Below, in pieces: positions 7,910-14,984 of a stretch of DNA of 47,434 nt. The position numbers and the translations under genes are program-made. Every line of letters starts with the position of its first letter. Position 1 is the stretch's first letter. The stretch comes from an uncultured Erysipelotrichaceae bacterium (lineage in GTDB: Bacteria > Bacillota_I > Bacilli_A > Erysipelotrichales > Erysipelotrichaceae). Location: the NCBI GenBank assembly GCA_934699415.1, contig CAKUWO010000005.1, forward strand, positions 1 to 47,434, given 5' to 3'. The notes under the pieces were generated by a model that saw nothing but the letters and a program-made list of their open reading frames with translations, was not told the DNA's origin and did not search any database.

Positions 7910-9890
7910 GTGCTAATTCCTTTTGATTATTCTTGATAATCAAAGTAGTAATTGTAATAACAATTGCTATTTCAACTATGAAGCCCTCAATAAACATTGC
8001 ACCAAGACTTCCAGTAGTAATTAAAGTACCAATTTGATAAACCCAGAAGGCAACACTATAACCGGTTGCAAACTGTAAAGCAATACCACCGAAATACCAC
8101 TTACGATCTTCAATTTCAGCACGCATAGCTCCAAGAGCTGCAAAACATGGTGGAGTATAAAGATTAAACATTAAATAAGCTAAGGCTGCAACTTTTGTAA
8201 TCGCTAAAACATTAGCAACATCATTTCCTTTGCCCGCTACAAGCTCAAGTTCTTCAACATCAATTAAATTATGTAAGCCAACAAAACATACTGCAAGTGT
8301 TCCAACAACATTTTCTTTAGCAATAAATCCTGTTACAGCAGCCGCTGCAAGTTGCCATGAGCATACTCCAACAATTGGAATTAATAAATATGCCACTGGG
8401 GTTGCAAGCGTAGCTAAAATTGATTCACTAGCAACTTCAGTTGGTGTTAAGTTCCAGGTAAAAGTTTGCATAATTTGTACTAAAGTATTGCATACAAGAA
8501 TTATGGTTCCTGCTTTAACAATATAAGCTTTACCACGCTCAATCATTGAATTAAAAGCTAATTTAAGACTAGGTACTTTATATTCTGGAAGTTCAATAAT
8601 AAAATATGACTTTTTATATTTATAACCTGTAATAGCTTTAACAAGTAATGCTCCTAAAAGAATAAGTAAGATACCAACAAAATACATCATAGTACCTACC
8701 CAGCTAGCATCTTCAAAGAATGCACCTGCAAATAAAGAAATAACTGGTAATTTAGCACCACATGGCATAAATGGTGTAAGCATGGCAGTTGTTTTTCTTT
8801 CACGATCATTTTTAATAGTACGGCAAGCCATAATGCCTGGAATTGCACAACCAGTTCCAATCACAAATGGAATAACTGATTTGCCAGATAAACCAACACG
8901 CTTAAAGATTGGATCTAAAACTACTGTGGCTCTTGCCATATAACCGCAATCTTCAAGTAAAGCAATTAAGAAATACATTACCATTACAAGTGGTAAGAAA
9001 CCAAGAACAGCTCCAACACCACCAATAATGCCATCTACAAGTAAAGCTTTTAATAAAGGATTAGTATCACCTAAAAGCGAAGACACATATTCACTAAAAC
9101 TATCAATTAAACCACTAAGGACTCCTTCAAGCATCTTTCCTAAACCTAAAGGACCTTCAGATTGTGAGATATGGAAAACCATAAACATTACAAAAGCAAA
9201 GATAATTAGACCTAAGATAGGGTGAGTTAAGATTTTATCTAACTTATCTTGGGAATTAAATTCTTGAGCTTTTACTTTTTTAATTTCAATTTCTTTAACA
9301 ATTTTATCAACATAGGCAAAACGTTTACGATCGGCCTCTTCTACTGCTTTAACATCATTAGTATCAACTACTTCACCATGATATTTCACAATTTGTGTAT
9401 GGCCTTTTAAAGAAATCGCTTTTTCAACAAGTTCTTTTAAACCCTTTTTCTCTAAAGCACTTGTTTTAACAACTTCACAGCCTAACATCGAAGCTAACTT
9501 AAGATCATCAATTTTAGTATCTTTAGCAACAGAAATATCATTCTTATTTAATGCCACAACCATTGGAATCTTAAGTTCTAATAATTGAGTTACAAAGAAT
9601 AAAGAGCGTGATAAGTTTTCAGAATCAACAATCGCAATAATGACATCAGGATTAGCATTTAAGACATAAGATGAAGTAATTGATTCCTCTGATGTATATG
9701 GTGATAAAGAATAAGCGCCTGGAAGATCTGTTAATAAAATATCCTCATTGGTATATGTTTTTTTAATATAAGCTTCTCTTTTATCAATCGTAACGCCAGC
9801 CCAGTTACCGACTTTTTCATTCATACCGGTTAAAGCATTATACATGGTTGTTTTACCACTATTTGGATTACCCACTAAGACAATATGCAT
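7902..9890 (-). CDS. feoB: Ferrous iron transport protein B
   Basis: A 662-residue FeoB. The N-terminal GTPase domain has G1 GNPNSGKT (7-14), G3 DLPG near residue 55 and G4 NKND near 116, followed by a short helical spacer. The C-terminal membrane half has two Gate-type regions, including PFVIGTGCAIPG and the conserved Cys within it, and FMPCGAKLPV. It imports Fe2+ across the cytoplasmic membrane. feoA lies 69 bases upstream and the small Cys-rich partner overlaps its end, forming one operon. An operator-like palindrome (9905-9920) lies just before its ribosome site, in addition to those before feoA. Confidence 0.97.
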   Translation of the reverse strand: MHIVLVGNPNSGKTTMYNALTGMNEKVGNWAGVTIDKREAYIKKTYTNEDILLTDLPGAYSLSPYTSEESITSSYVLNANPDVIIAIVDSENLSRSLFFVTQLLELKIPMVVALNKNDISVAKDTKIDDLKLASMLGCEVVKTSALEKKGLKELVEKAISLKGHTQIVKYHGEVVDTNDVKAVEEADRKRFAYVDKIVKEIEIKKVKAQEFNSQDKLDKILTHPILGLIIFAFVMFMVFHISQSEGPLGLGKMLEGVLSGLIDSFSEYVSSLLGDTNPLLKALLVDGIIGGVGAVLGFLPLVMVMYFLIALLEDCGYMARATVVLDPIFKRVGLSGKSVIPFVIGTGCAIPGIMACRTIKNDRERKTTAMLTPFMPCGAKLPVISLFAGAFFEDASWVGTMMYFVGILLILLGALLVKAITGYKYKKSYFIIELPEYKVPSLKLAFNSMIERGKAYIVKAGTIILVCNTLVQIMQTFTWNLTPTEVASESILATLATPVAYLLIPIVGVCSWQLAAAAVTGFIAKENVVGTLAVCFVGLHNLIDVEELELVAGKGNDVANVLAITKVAALAYLMFNLYTPPCFAALGAMRAEIEDRKWYFGGIALQFATGYSVAFWVYQIGTLITTGSLGAMFIEGFIVEIAIVITITTLIIKNNQKELAHE

Positions 9891-9904
9891 CTTTTCCCCT
9901 TTCT

Positions 9905-9920
9905 GTTAGTTTAAGCTAAC
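9905..9920. promoter_or_regulatory. Third copy of the feo operator palindrome, between feoA and feoB
   Basis: GTTAGTTTAAGCTAAC has 5-base arms (GTTAG/CTAAC) around 6 bases, the same layout as the two palindromes upstream of feoA. It lies 15 bases before the feoB start and could control an internal promoter or block elongation. Confidence 0.55.
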
Positions 9921-9935
9921 ATAATGTGTTTTTAA

Positions 9936-9957
9936 TAGCTAATCATTCGATTAGCTA
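9936..9957. promoter_or_regulatory. Stem-loop in the feoA-feoB gap
   Basis: TAGCTAATC / GATTAGCTA with a 4-base loop, directly after the feoA stop. No T-run follows on the minus strand, so it is not a normal terminator. It may be a stabilising or processing hairpin that sets feoA against feoB expression. Confidence 0.45.
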
Positions 9958-9959
9958 AG

Positions 9960-10175
9960 TTAGATAATAATGGCTGAGGCTAGTTCATTGTCTAGATTAT
10001 ATCTAGCATCTTTAATAGCTACAATTAAGCCACTTTTTCTTTTAGAGATAACAGTAATTGGCTCTCCGCTATAACAACCCAAGGTAAATAAGAAACTCTT
10101 CATTTCATTATCGTCGGTTTCAATAGCTTTAATAATATATTCTTTTTGCTCAGTAGCATCTAAAAGGCTAGCCAT
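9960..10175 (-). CDS. feoA: Ferrous iron transport protein A
   Basis: A 71-residue FeoA, a small SH3-like cytoplasmic protein. Features are the central LGCYSGEPITVISKRKSG and the C-terminal AIKDARYNLDNELASAI, where other FeoA proteins have the R-x-A/L-DxxxAxxI pattern. It is thought to act on FeoB to support ferrous iron uptake. It is the first gene of the feo operon, with ribosome site GGAGGTG 5 bases before ATG, and is controlled by the TTGACA promoter and paired palindromes just upstream. Confidence 0.93.
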   Translation of the reverse strand: MASLLDATEQKEYIIKAIETDDNEMKSFLFTLGCYSGEPITVISKRKSGLIVAIKDARYNLDNELASAIII

Positions 10176-10189
10176 ATTACACCTCCATC

Positions 10190-10226
10190 GTTAGTTATTA
10201 CTAACACATTGTTAGTTTATTCTAAC
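10190..10226. promoter_or_regulatory. Tandem palindromic operators of the feo operon
   Basis: GTTAGTTATTACTAAC (10190-10205) and GTTAGTTTATTCTAAC (10211-10226) share GTTAG-N6-CTAAC. They start 21 bases apart, two helical turns, so two repressor dimers would sit on one face. The upstream copy covers the -10 box and the other the start region. Arms of TTAG/CTAA resemble DtxR/IdeR-type iron-repressor boxes rather than the Fur box; the regulator is inferred. Confidence 0.75.
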
Positions 10227-10242
10227 TTATTCGTGATGTCAA
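10214..10242 (-). promoter_or_regulatory. feoAB promoter
   Basis: On the minus strand, -35 TTGACA (10242-10237), a 17-base spacer, then -10 TAAACT (10219-10214), which lies inside the first palindrome. It begins right after the T-run of the upstream terminator, so feoAB has its own promoter independent of the small unit upstream. Confidence 0.75.
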
Positions 10243-10243
10243 G

Positions 10244-10271
10244 AAAAAAAGCAGGTCATTAAGACCTGCTT
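10244..10271 (-). terminator. Strong terminator of the small upstream unit
   Basis: AAGCAGGTC / GACCTGCTT (10249-10257 and 10263-10271), loop of 5, followed on the minus strand by seven T. It ends transcription of the two-peptide unit before feoA. Confidence 0.85.
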
Positions 10272-10311
10272 AAGCAAACTATTTCATGGGTTTAAATTAA
10301 TCTTACTAGGG

Positions 10312-10389
10312 CTATTCATGATTCAAGGTCAACTCTTGCTTCATGCTTCCATGAAGCGCATATCGAAGTAACAATAATACCTTTTTCAT
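10312..10389 (-). CDS. Possible 25-residue peptide downstream of switchable hairpins
   Basis: A short ORF beginning MKKVLLLLRYALHG and ending LTLNHE. It has a convincing ribosome site (AGAGAGGTG, 6 bases before ATG), which favours real translation despite its size. The sequence is a basic, Leu-rich N-terminus followed by a polar tail; no family is recognised. The codons also form an 8-base hairpin, GCTTCATG / CATGAAGC, at about 10339-10358. Its ribosome site lies beside the 3' arm of a hairpin in the leader, so translation may be switched. It could be a small membrane peptide, a second leader, or the remnant of a longer gene. Confidence 0.45.
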   Translation of the reverse strand: MKKVLLLLRYALHGSMKQELTLNHE

Positions 10390-10404
10390 AATAAGCACCT
10401 CTCT

Positions 10405-10469
10405 TTTTAGGAATATTATATATCCATCAGACTTATCTCATCTGACCATATTCCCTAAAATCAGATGAG
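10405..10469 (-). promoter_or_regulatory. Mutually exclusive leader hairpins (attenuator-like)
   Basis: Two pairings compete on the minus-strand RNA. Fold A pairs CTCATCTGA with TCAGATGAG (10461-10469 with 10437-10445). Fold B pairs TTTTAGGGAATAT with ATATTCCTAAAA (10448-10460 with 10405-10416, one bulge) and encloses TCAGA/TCTGA (10441-10445 with 10427-10431). Fold B ends next to the ribosome site of the 25-residue ORF. The upstream arm of fold A starts 2 bases after the 9-residue leader ORF stop, the layout of ribosome-controlled translational attenuators. Confidence 0.5.
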
Positions 10470-10471
10470 AG

Positions 10472-10501
10472 TTAACGAATTTCTTTTAGAATCTCCTTCA
10501 T
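10472..10501 (-). CDS. Possible 9-residue leader peptide (MKEILKEIR)
   Basis: ATG plus 8 codons and a TAA, preceded by AAGGAGAG 5 bases upstream. The stop lies 2 bases before the first arm of the fold A hairpin, so a ribosome stalled here would change which hairpin forms. With a start about 10 bases upstream, this would be the first thing translated on the transcript. Its reality rests on the ribosome site and position only. Confidence 0.45.
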   Translation of the reverse strand: MKEILKEIR

Positions 10502-10518
10502 CTTAAGCTCTCCTTCTC

Positions 10519-10549
10519 TTTACACCTTTATATTAGACTATAAAGTCAA
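10519..10549 (-). promoter_or_regulatory. MerR-type promoter of the small two-peptide unit
   Basis: Minus-strand -35 TTGACT (10549-10544), a long 19-base spacer, and -10 TGTAAA (10524-10519). The dyad CTTTATA-N6-TATAAAG (10526-10545) fills the spacer. A 19-base spacer holding a dyad is the signature of promoters activated by MerR-family regulators. The MATE promoter at 13437-13467 has the same design and a similar start, TTGACTNTATAGT. Confidence 0.55.
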
Positions 10550-10619
10550 GAATTTGCAGTCTTATAATGCAAAATTTTTAATGTTATAATTAAAGGGTAG
10601 GGTGATTTTATCACTATTT

Positions 10620-11993
10620 TTATGCCTTTTTACCTAATTCAAATGGCCCTTCTTTTTCTTTAAAACCATTCATACCTAATAAGGCCATAATATCATCTAT
10701 TGTAGCGTTATCATCTAATCCATTAATAGCTTCTTTAAAAGCTTTGAAATCAAAATCTTGATTCATAGTAGGTTTTTTATCTTCGAAGTCCATTCCTCTT
10801 CTATCTTTATTAGAAGAGATATTTTTATATGTCCCTGCATCGAGCGTTATTGTCTCGCCATCAATTGTAATGTTACCACTTCTATAATCGATGATTTGAT
10901 CACTATCAATTGCATTATCCGGCATAACAATACCATTGATATTCAATTTACCACCATCAATAATCACATAACCATTAGAATCAACACCATCGCCTTCAGA
11001 TCCAATAATGTGATTAATATTAACAGTACCTCCTAAAAAGGATACAACTGATATATCATCTTCATTAACATTAATACCATCATCAACACTATTAATCGTA
11101 ATATTACCGTCTTTGATTGTTAAATGCATTTCACTATCTAATCCTTCAAAGTTAGAATTGATATTTAAAATGCCTTTACCTTCAATATTCATACTGACTT
11201 TACTATAGAATGCAGCATCATACTTACGTATCTTTTTTTGAACTTTACTATTTTCGTTCTTATAAACATTCTTCAACATGCGATAAATATTATTACCAGT
11301 AATATTATTAACTGTTTCTTCATTTAAGCTAACAGTAACACCACTATCATCAGTATTAAATGTTTCGCCATATTCAAGAGCACATTCATATGCATTTTCA
11401 AATAAAATTGCTGGAGCAACAGTGCAACTAATATCAACACCATTAAGGATTAATTTAACTTTTTCGTCATCTTTAATATCAATATTAATCTGGCCATTCC
11501 AAGTACCTTCTAAAATATAAGTACCTGCTTTATTAATATGTAAGACTTTATTATTTGAAGCTTCTTCTTCACTATGAACCATTGTCTTTAAAACATCTTC
11601 ATTTAATTTAGGTAAAGTCGCAAAAATATATTCATCGTTAATACCATCATTGTAGTAATAAGCATATTCTTCTTCACCATCATAATTAATAAGCTTATAG
11701 TTTTCGATTCCTAAATCAGGATAATATTTTAAATCATGATCAATATAAACATCTTCATCTAGTTTAGTGCCACTATAATATTCAGCCGGCGCATCTTTTA
11801 TTTCATCATGGCTGACACTAGGATCTACATGCCAAGTATAATCTGATTCTTTAATTATCTCGCCATCTAAAATGGCACTATCACCATTTAAATTAATATA
11901 GTGTTCATCATCATTTGTATCAGTTGTTTCTTTATTACTTTGACAAGCACTTAAAGCTAGTAGTGTGCATAGAGCTAATACAATCTTTTTCAT
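10620..11993 (-). CDS. Carbohydrate-binding lipoprotein of the Cthe_2159 (DUF4353) family
   Basis: A 457-residue exported lipoprotein (lipobox LSAC, Cys17). From about residue 150 it shows the Cthe_2159-type right-handed beta-helix: HINKAGTYILEGTWNGQI, a calcium-binding-like VDDGINVNED, and repeats such as GSEGDGVDSNGYVIIDGG and NAIDSDQ, rich in Asp and Asn turns. The founding member from Clostridium thermocellum binds acidic and cellulosic plant polysaccharides. An N-terminal extension (20-150) rich in Asp and Tyr is unlike anything I recognise. It stands alone, with ribosome site AGGAGGTG before ATG, and is probably a surface protein binding polysaccharide or Ca2+. Confidence 0.8.
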   Translation of the reverse strand: MKKIVLALCTLLALSACQSNKETTDTNDDEHYINLNGDSAILDGEIIKESDYTWHVDPSVSHDEIKDAPAEYYSGTKLDEDVYIDHDLKYYPDLGIENYKLINYDGEEEYAYYYNDGINDEYIFATLPKLNEDVLKTMVHSEEEASNNKVLHINKAGTYILEGTWNGQINIDIKDDEKVKLILNGVDISCTVAPAILFENAYECALEYGETFNTDDSGVTVSLNEETVNNITGNNIYRMLKNVYKNENSKVQKKIRKYDAAFYSKVSMNIEGKGILNINSNFEGLDSEMHLTIKDGNITINSVDDGINVNEDDISVVSFLGGTVNINHIIGSEGDGVDSNGYVIIDGGKLNINGIVMPDNAIDSDQIIDYRSGNITIDGETITLDAGTYKNISSNKDRRGMDFEDKKPTMNQDFDFKAFKEAINGLDDNATIDDIMALLGMNGFKEKEGPFELGKKA

Positions 11994-12063
11994 ATTTCAC
12001 CTCCTGTTTTCATCTTATTAATTCAAAGTGAATCTTTTATGAATCGAAAATGAAAAGGAAATG

Positions 12064-12092
12064 AAAAGAAGAACCATCTAAGCTCTTCTTTT
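12064..12092 (-). terminator. Probable terminator of the MATE gene
   Basis: AAAAGAAGA (12064-12072) and TCTTCTTTT (12084-12092) form a 9-base stem with an 11-base loop overlapping the MATE stop codon. The 3' arm ends in TTTT on the minus strand. A modest call because the loop is large. Confidence 0.5.
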
Positions 12093-13410
12093 ACTCATTT
12101 AAATAGTTTTTGCCATACTTGCGATATAGATTAAATGCAATAAAGATGGTGACGGCTTCCGAGAGTGGCATTGTTAACCAAATACCTGATACATCAATTA
12201 CTTTAGGTAAAATAATTAAGAATATGACAACCAGAATTAGCGATCTAAGAAATGAAACAAGGGCCGAAAGAAAACCATTGCCCAAAGCTGTAAAATATCC
12301 TGAAATGAAGACATTATAGCCAATAAATAAAAATACTAGACTAAATAGTTTTAAAGCATCCCATGTAAGATTAAACACACGACCATCATCTACGAATAAA
12401 TGGATAATCTGTTTACCAAATAATAATGAAATAGCAGTTATTAGAATCGAACTAACAATAATTGTAATAAAACTATAATCTGTTGTTTCTTTAATCTTTT
12501 CATAATTTCTTGCACCAAGGTTATAACTTACTACCGGTGCAGTCGCAACAGCGATGCCCATATAAAAAGCTATAAAGAAATAATAAATATACATAATGAT
12601 TGTCACAGCTGCTATACCATCTTCACCATAATATTTCATGATAATGACATTGAATAAGAAAGTAGTAATGCCAGTAGACATCTCTGTTAACATCTCACTA
12701 CTACCATTAGTACATGAATGAATTAAAATATCTTTATCAAATATGGGCTTTACGAATTTTAAATGACTAAATTTTAAGAAATAGATTAAACCAATAAGCA
12801 TACTTACAAGTATTGATAAAGTTGTGCCAATACCAGCTCCTAAAGTCTTTAAATCTAAGACGGCTACAAAGAAATAGTCAAAGATAAAATTTAAAATTAA
12901 ACCTGTTAAAGACATAATCATGCCAATACTAGATTTGCCATCGGTTCTTACTAAATATTCAAAGAAAAGCTTAAAAGACATCGGGATACTGCCTAAAAAG
13001 ATAACAAAGGCATAAGGTAAGACATGTGGCAATAAACGCTCACTACTACCTAAAAAGATACAAATTGGCTCTAAATAAATAATTCCAAAGATGGTAAAAA
13101 AGATAGAAAGAATCATTAAAATAATCGCAATATAAGTAAAGATCGCATTTGCTTCATCATCTTTCTTTTGACCCAACTTTTCACCAATAATAGCTCCCGA
13201 CCCTGTCGCCAACATGACTGAAGTACCAAAGATAACGCAAGTAATGGGAATAACTATATTAATACCAGCTAGCGCATCACTTCCTGCATACTTAGATACA
13301 AAATAGCCATCAATGGTTGTATAAAATGATAAGAAAACCATTGTTAAAACCGACGGCATTAAATACTTTAAGAACTCAGGATAACTCATCTTTGTTTCGA
13401 AAGATTTCAT
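12091..13410 (-). CDS. MATE family efflux transporter
   Basis: A 439-residue protein with 12 predicted membrane helices and MATE features: PSVLTMVFLSFYTTIDGYFVSKYAG at the N-terminus (shown in part), GTSVMLATGSGAIIGEKLGQ near 57-76, and the second-half repeat around APVVSYNLGARNYEKIKETT (near 290-310). MATE proteins export cationic drugs or metabolites using a Na+ or H+ gradient. It is transcribed alone. Its promoter has a 19-base spacer with a dyad, typical of MerR control, which fits drug-induced expression. No merR gene is in the window. Ribosome site AGGGGG precedes ATG. Confidence 0.93.
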   Translation of the reverse strand: MKSFETKMSYPEFLKYLMPSVLTMVFLSFYTTIDGYFVSKYAGSDALAGINIVIPITCVIFGTSVMLATGSGAIIGEKLGQKKDDEANAIFTYIAIILMILSIFFTIFGIIYLEPICIFLGSSERLLPHVLPYAFVIFLGSIPMSFKLFFEYLVRTDGKSSIGMIMSLTGLILNFIFDYFFVAVLDLKTLGAGIGTTLSILVSMLIGLIYFLKFSHLKFVKPIFDKDILIHSCTNGSSEMLTEMSTGITTFLFNVIIMKYYGEDGIAAVTIIMYIYYFFIAFYMGIAVATAPVVSYNLGARNYEKIKETTDYSFITIIVSSILITAISLLFGKQIIHLFVDDGRVFNLTWDALKLFSLVFLFIGYNVFISGYFTALGNGFLSALVSFLRSLILVVIFLIILPKVIDVSGIWLTMPLSEAVTIFIAFNLYRKYGKNYLNE

Positions 13411-13436
13411 AATACCCCCTATAAATACACAAACAT

Positions 13437-13467
13437 ATCTTAAAGTGTATAGTAACTATACAGTCAA
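13437..13467 (-). promoter_or_regulatory. MerR-type promoter of the MATE gene
   Basis: Minus-strand -35 TTGACT (13467-13462), spacer of exactly 19 bases, -10 TAAGAT (13442-13437). The perfect dyad GTATAGTTACTATAC (13447-13461) lies in the spacer next to the -35 box. This geometry is the hallmark of MerR-regulated promoters, where the bound activator untwists the long spacer. Confidence 0.8.
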
Positions 13468-13480
13468 GCTAACGATTTAA

Positions 13481-13511
13481 AAAGAAGAACTCTTTTTAAG
13501 AGTTCTTCTTT
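13481..13511 (-). terminator. Terminator of the acyltransferase operon
   Basis: A 14-base perfect stem, AAAGAAGAACTCTT / AAGAGTTCTTCTTT, loop TTT. It overlaps the stop codon of the acyltransferase gene and is followed on the minus strand by a short T-run. Confidence 0.85.
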
Positions 13512-14413
13512 AAACTAAATATCTTATCAAAAGCTGATTTAATAATTATCGAAATAATAATAATTAAGCTTAAAGTAACGATATTACTTAGTAATGGTAT
13601 TTGTAGCAATTGATATATTTTCTTAGATATATCAAAACCAAAAATCATTTGAACGGCATAGATTTCTAGCGTTGCATTAGCAATAGGTACGAAATATCTA
13701 GGTAATTTTATATCTTCTGTTAAGCTTGTTAAACCATAAATCAAAGGTAAAGCACAAAGATAATATAATTCATGAATTGGATAATCTAAACGCTTTTTAT
13801 AACCAAAGAAATAGAGTAAGAGTAGACCTGTTATTAAAACTATAAATCCTAATAATTTATTATTTTTAATATCTTTTTGACTTAATTCATAAGCTAATAA
13901 AATAACTGGTATTCGATTAAGCAAGATAAAGATGGCATCATAACTTGTATAATTAGTAATTGAAAATGCTACTAAGAAATAAACGATAAGCGCAATTAAA
14001 GTTTTATATCTATTTTGCCATTTAAGAAATAATGGGAAGATAATATAAACCATCATAATAGCTGGCAAAAACCATAAGAAGGCTCCACCACCCTTAATGA
14101 AGATTTCAATACCTAATAATTTATAGATAAAAGAATGATATCTTTTATAAATTAAAGCTATTAATAAGAATATTAGATATTTAAGATAAATATTTTTAAA
14201 ACGATTCTTAATAAATGATGAATAATCAAAACTATCATCATATCTTTGACTTATCGCATAAGCTGATACAAAGAAGAAGATATCCACACCAACATATGAT
14301 ATTAGCCTGATATAATTTTCAATTTCTAGATTTGTGACATTAATCCAAAGATGGAAGACTAAAATCAAAATTGCTGCTATTAACTGTAATACCTTCTTAT
14401 TTACTTTCATCAT
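13496..14413 (-). CDS. Acyltransferase family 3 membrane protein
   Basis: A 305-residue protein with about 10 membrane helices. It shows the acyltransferase-3 start: first helix AAILILVFHLW (the conserved His near residue 21) and VGVDIFFFVSAYAIS near 42-56. These proteins move acyl groups, often acetyl from cytoplasmic acetyl-CoA, onto surface glycans. It is somewhat shorter than typical OafA/YrhL proteins and lacks a C-terminal SGNH domain. The start overlaps the preceding lipoprotein stop by one base (TAATG), so the two are co-translated. The acceptor is unknown. Confidence 0.8.
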   Translation of the reverse strand: MMKVNKKVLQLIAAILILVFHLWINVTNLEIENYIRLISYVGVDIFFFVSAYAISQRYDDSFDYSSFIKNRFKNIYLKYLIFLLIALIYKRYHSFIYKLLGIEIFIKGGGAFLWFLPAIMMVYIIFPLFLKWQNRYKTLIALIVYFLVAFSITNYTSYDAIFILLNRIPVILLAYELSQKDIKNNKLLGFIVLITGLLLLYFFGYKKRLDYPIHELYYLCALPLIYGLTSLTEDIKLPRYFVPIANATLEIYAVQMIFGFDISKKIYQLLQIPLLSNIVTLSLIIIISIIIKSAFDKIFSLKKNS

Positions 14414-14868
14414 TATTCTTCATTAGAACACATAATATAGAAGACTAAATTGCCTTTAATAGCTGATACTTTTTCATCAGCTTCAGTGCAAATATTCCAA
14501 CGCATATTATGTTTTTCATCAAGTTCTTTCAAAAGAGCTTCTGGATCTTCACTTTCAAAGACATAAGCAATATAAGGAATAGAACCAATAATTGGTGCTA
14601 CAACAACACCCTTAGTAAAACCTGTTACATCTTCACTAAAACCACTTAACCATCCTGGTTCTACTTCAGCCATTTCTAAAGATAATTCAGGATCTGTTTT
14701 AGTTAAAGCTTCTCCGATTTTAAAGATATCGCTTTCGCTTTCGCTTGCTTTTTCAAATACTTTAAGCTGTTTTGTGCCTTCACTACTTGTTTCAGGAATA
14801 TCATCTTGTTTAGTACCACAAGATGCAAGTAATAAAAGACATAATAGAGTAGTCATTAATTTTTTCAT
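14413..14868 (-). CDS. Small DUF4358-like lipoprotein
   Basis: A 151-residue lipoprotein with lipobox LASC (Cys17), then an acidic Ser/Glu linker and a C-terminal domain with GFTKGVVVAPIIGSIPYIAYVFE and KGNLVFYIMCS. This pattern resembles DUF4358 lipoproteins of Bacillota, whose function is unknown. It is the first gene of a two-gene unit with the acyltransferase and could assist its surface acylation. Promoter candidate: TTGTAT (14921-14916), 16 bases, TATAGA (14899-14894). Confidence 0.65.
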   Translation of the reverse strand: MKKLMTTLLCLLLLASCGTKQDDIPETSSEGTKQLKVFEKASESESDIFKIGEALTKTDPELSLEMAEVEPGWLSGFSEDVTGFTKGVVVAPIIGSIPYIAYVFESEDPEALLKELDEKHNMRWNICTEADEKVSAIKGNLVFYIMCSNEE

Positions 14869-14893
14869 ACAAAAACCTCACTTTCTTTGTCAT

Positions 14894-14921
14894 TCTATAC
14901 TATCTTTTCTAAAGAATACAA
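14894..14921 (-). promoter_or_regulatory. Promoter of the lipoprotein-acyltransferase operon
   Basis: Minus-strand TTGTAT, 16-base spacer, TATAGA, about 20 bases before the GTGAGGT ribosome site. It is back-to-back with the xpt promoter. Confidence 0.5.
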
Positions 14922-14952
14922 TTTTAATTATTAAAATATTCGCATATTAGTC

Positions 14953-14958
14953 TATAAT
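14953..14958 (+). promoter_or_regulatory. -10 box of xpt
   Basis: TATAAT 26 bases before the ATG, with a weak -35 (TTAAAA) 16 bases upstream. The predicted leader is about 20 bases, too short to hold the purine riboswitch often found before xpt. Confidence 0.55.
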
Positions 14959-14984
14959 AATTTACATATGTTTAGAGGTGTTTT

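Larger units (their letters stand above)
10176..10619. other. Gap of 444 bases between feoA and the carbohydrate-binding lipoprotein gene
   Basis: No ordinary gene lies here. In order from feoA it holds the paired operators and feo promoter (10190-10242), a terminator (10244-10271), the 25-residue ORF, competing hairpins, the 9-residue ORF and a MerR-type promoter. The remaining 10550-10619 is AT-rich, with the repeat TTGCA-N9-TGCAA (about 10554-10572) and a small hairpin GTGAT/ATCAC (about 10602-10614) followed on the plus strand by a T-run. Confidence 0.7.

Noticed and set aside
8230..9225. Open frames on the plus strand opposite feoB (8230-8526, 9028-9225)
   Set aside because: They have no ribosome site, low-complexity Thr/Ser-rich translations, and lie opposite a clear feoB; they are shadows.
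9936..9957. Terminator between feoA and feoB
   Set aside because: The stem is good but no T-run follows on the minus strand, so it is listed only as a stem-loop.
10550..10619. A plus-strand promoter (TTATAAT near 10583) reading into 10620
   Set aside because: The downstream gene is on the opposite strand and no plus-strand gene starts here; AT-rich chance match.
14880..14984. Purine riboswitch before xpt
   Set aside because: TATAAT at 14953-14958 leaves a leader of only about 20 bases, and no purine-aptamer-like loop sequences are visible.
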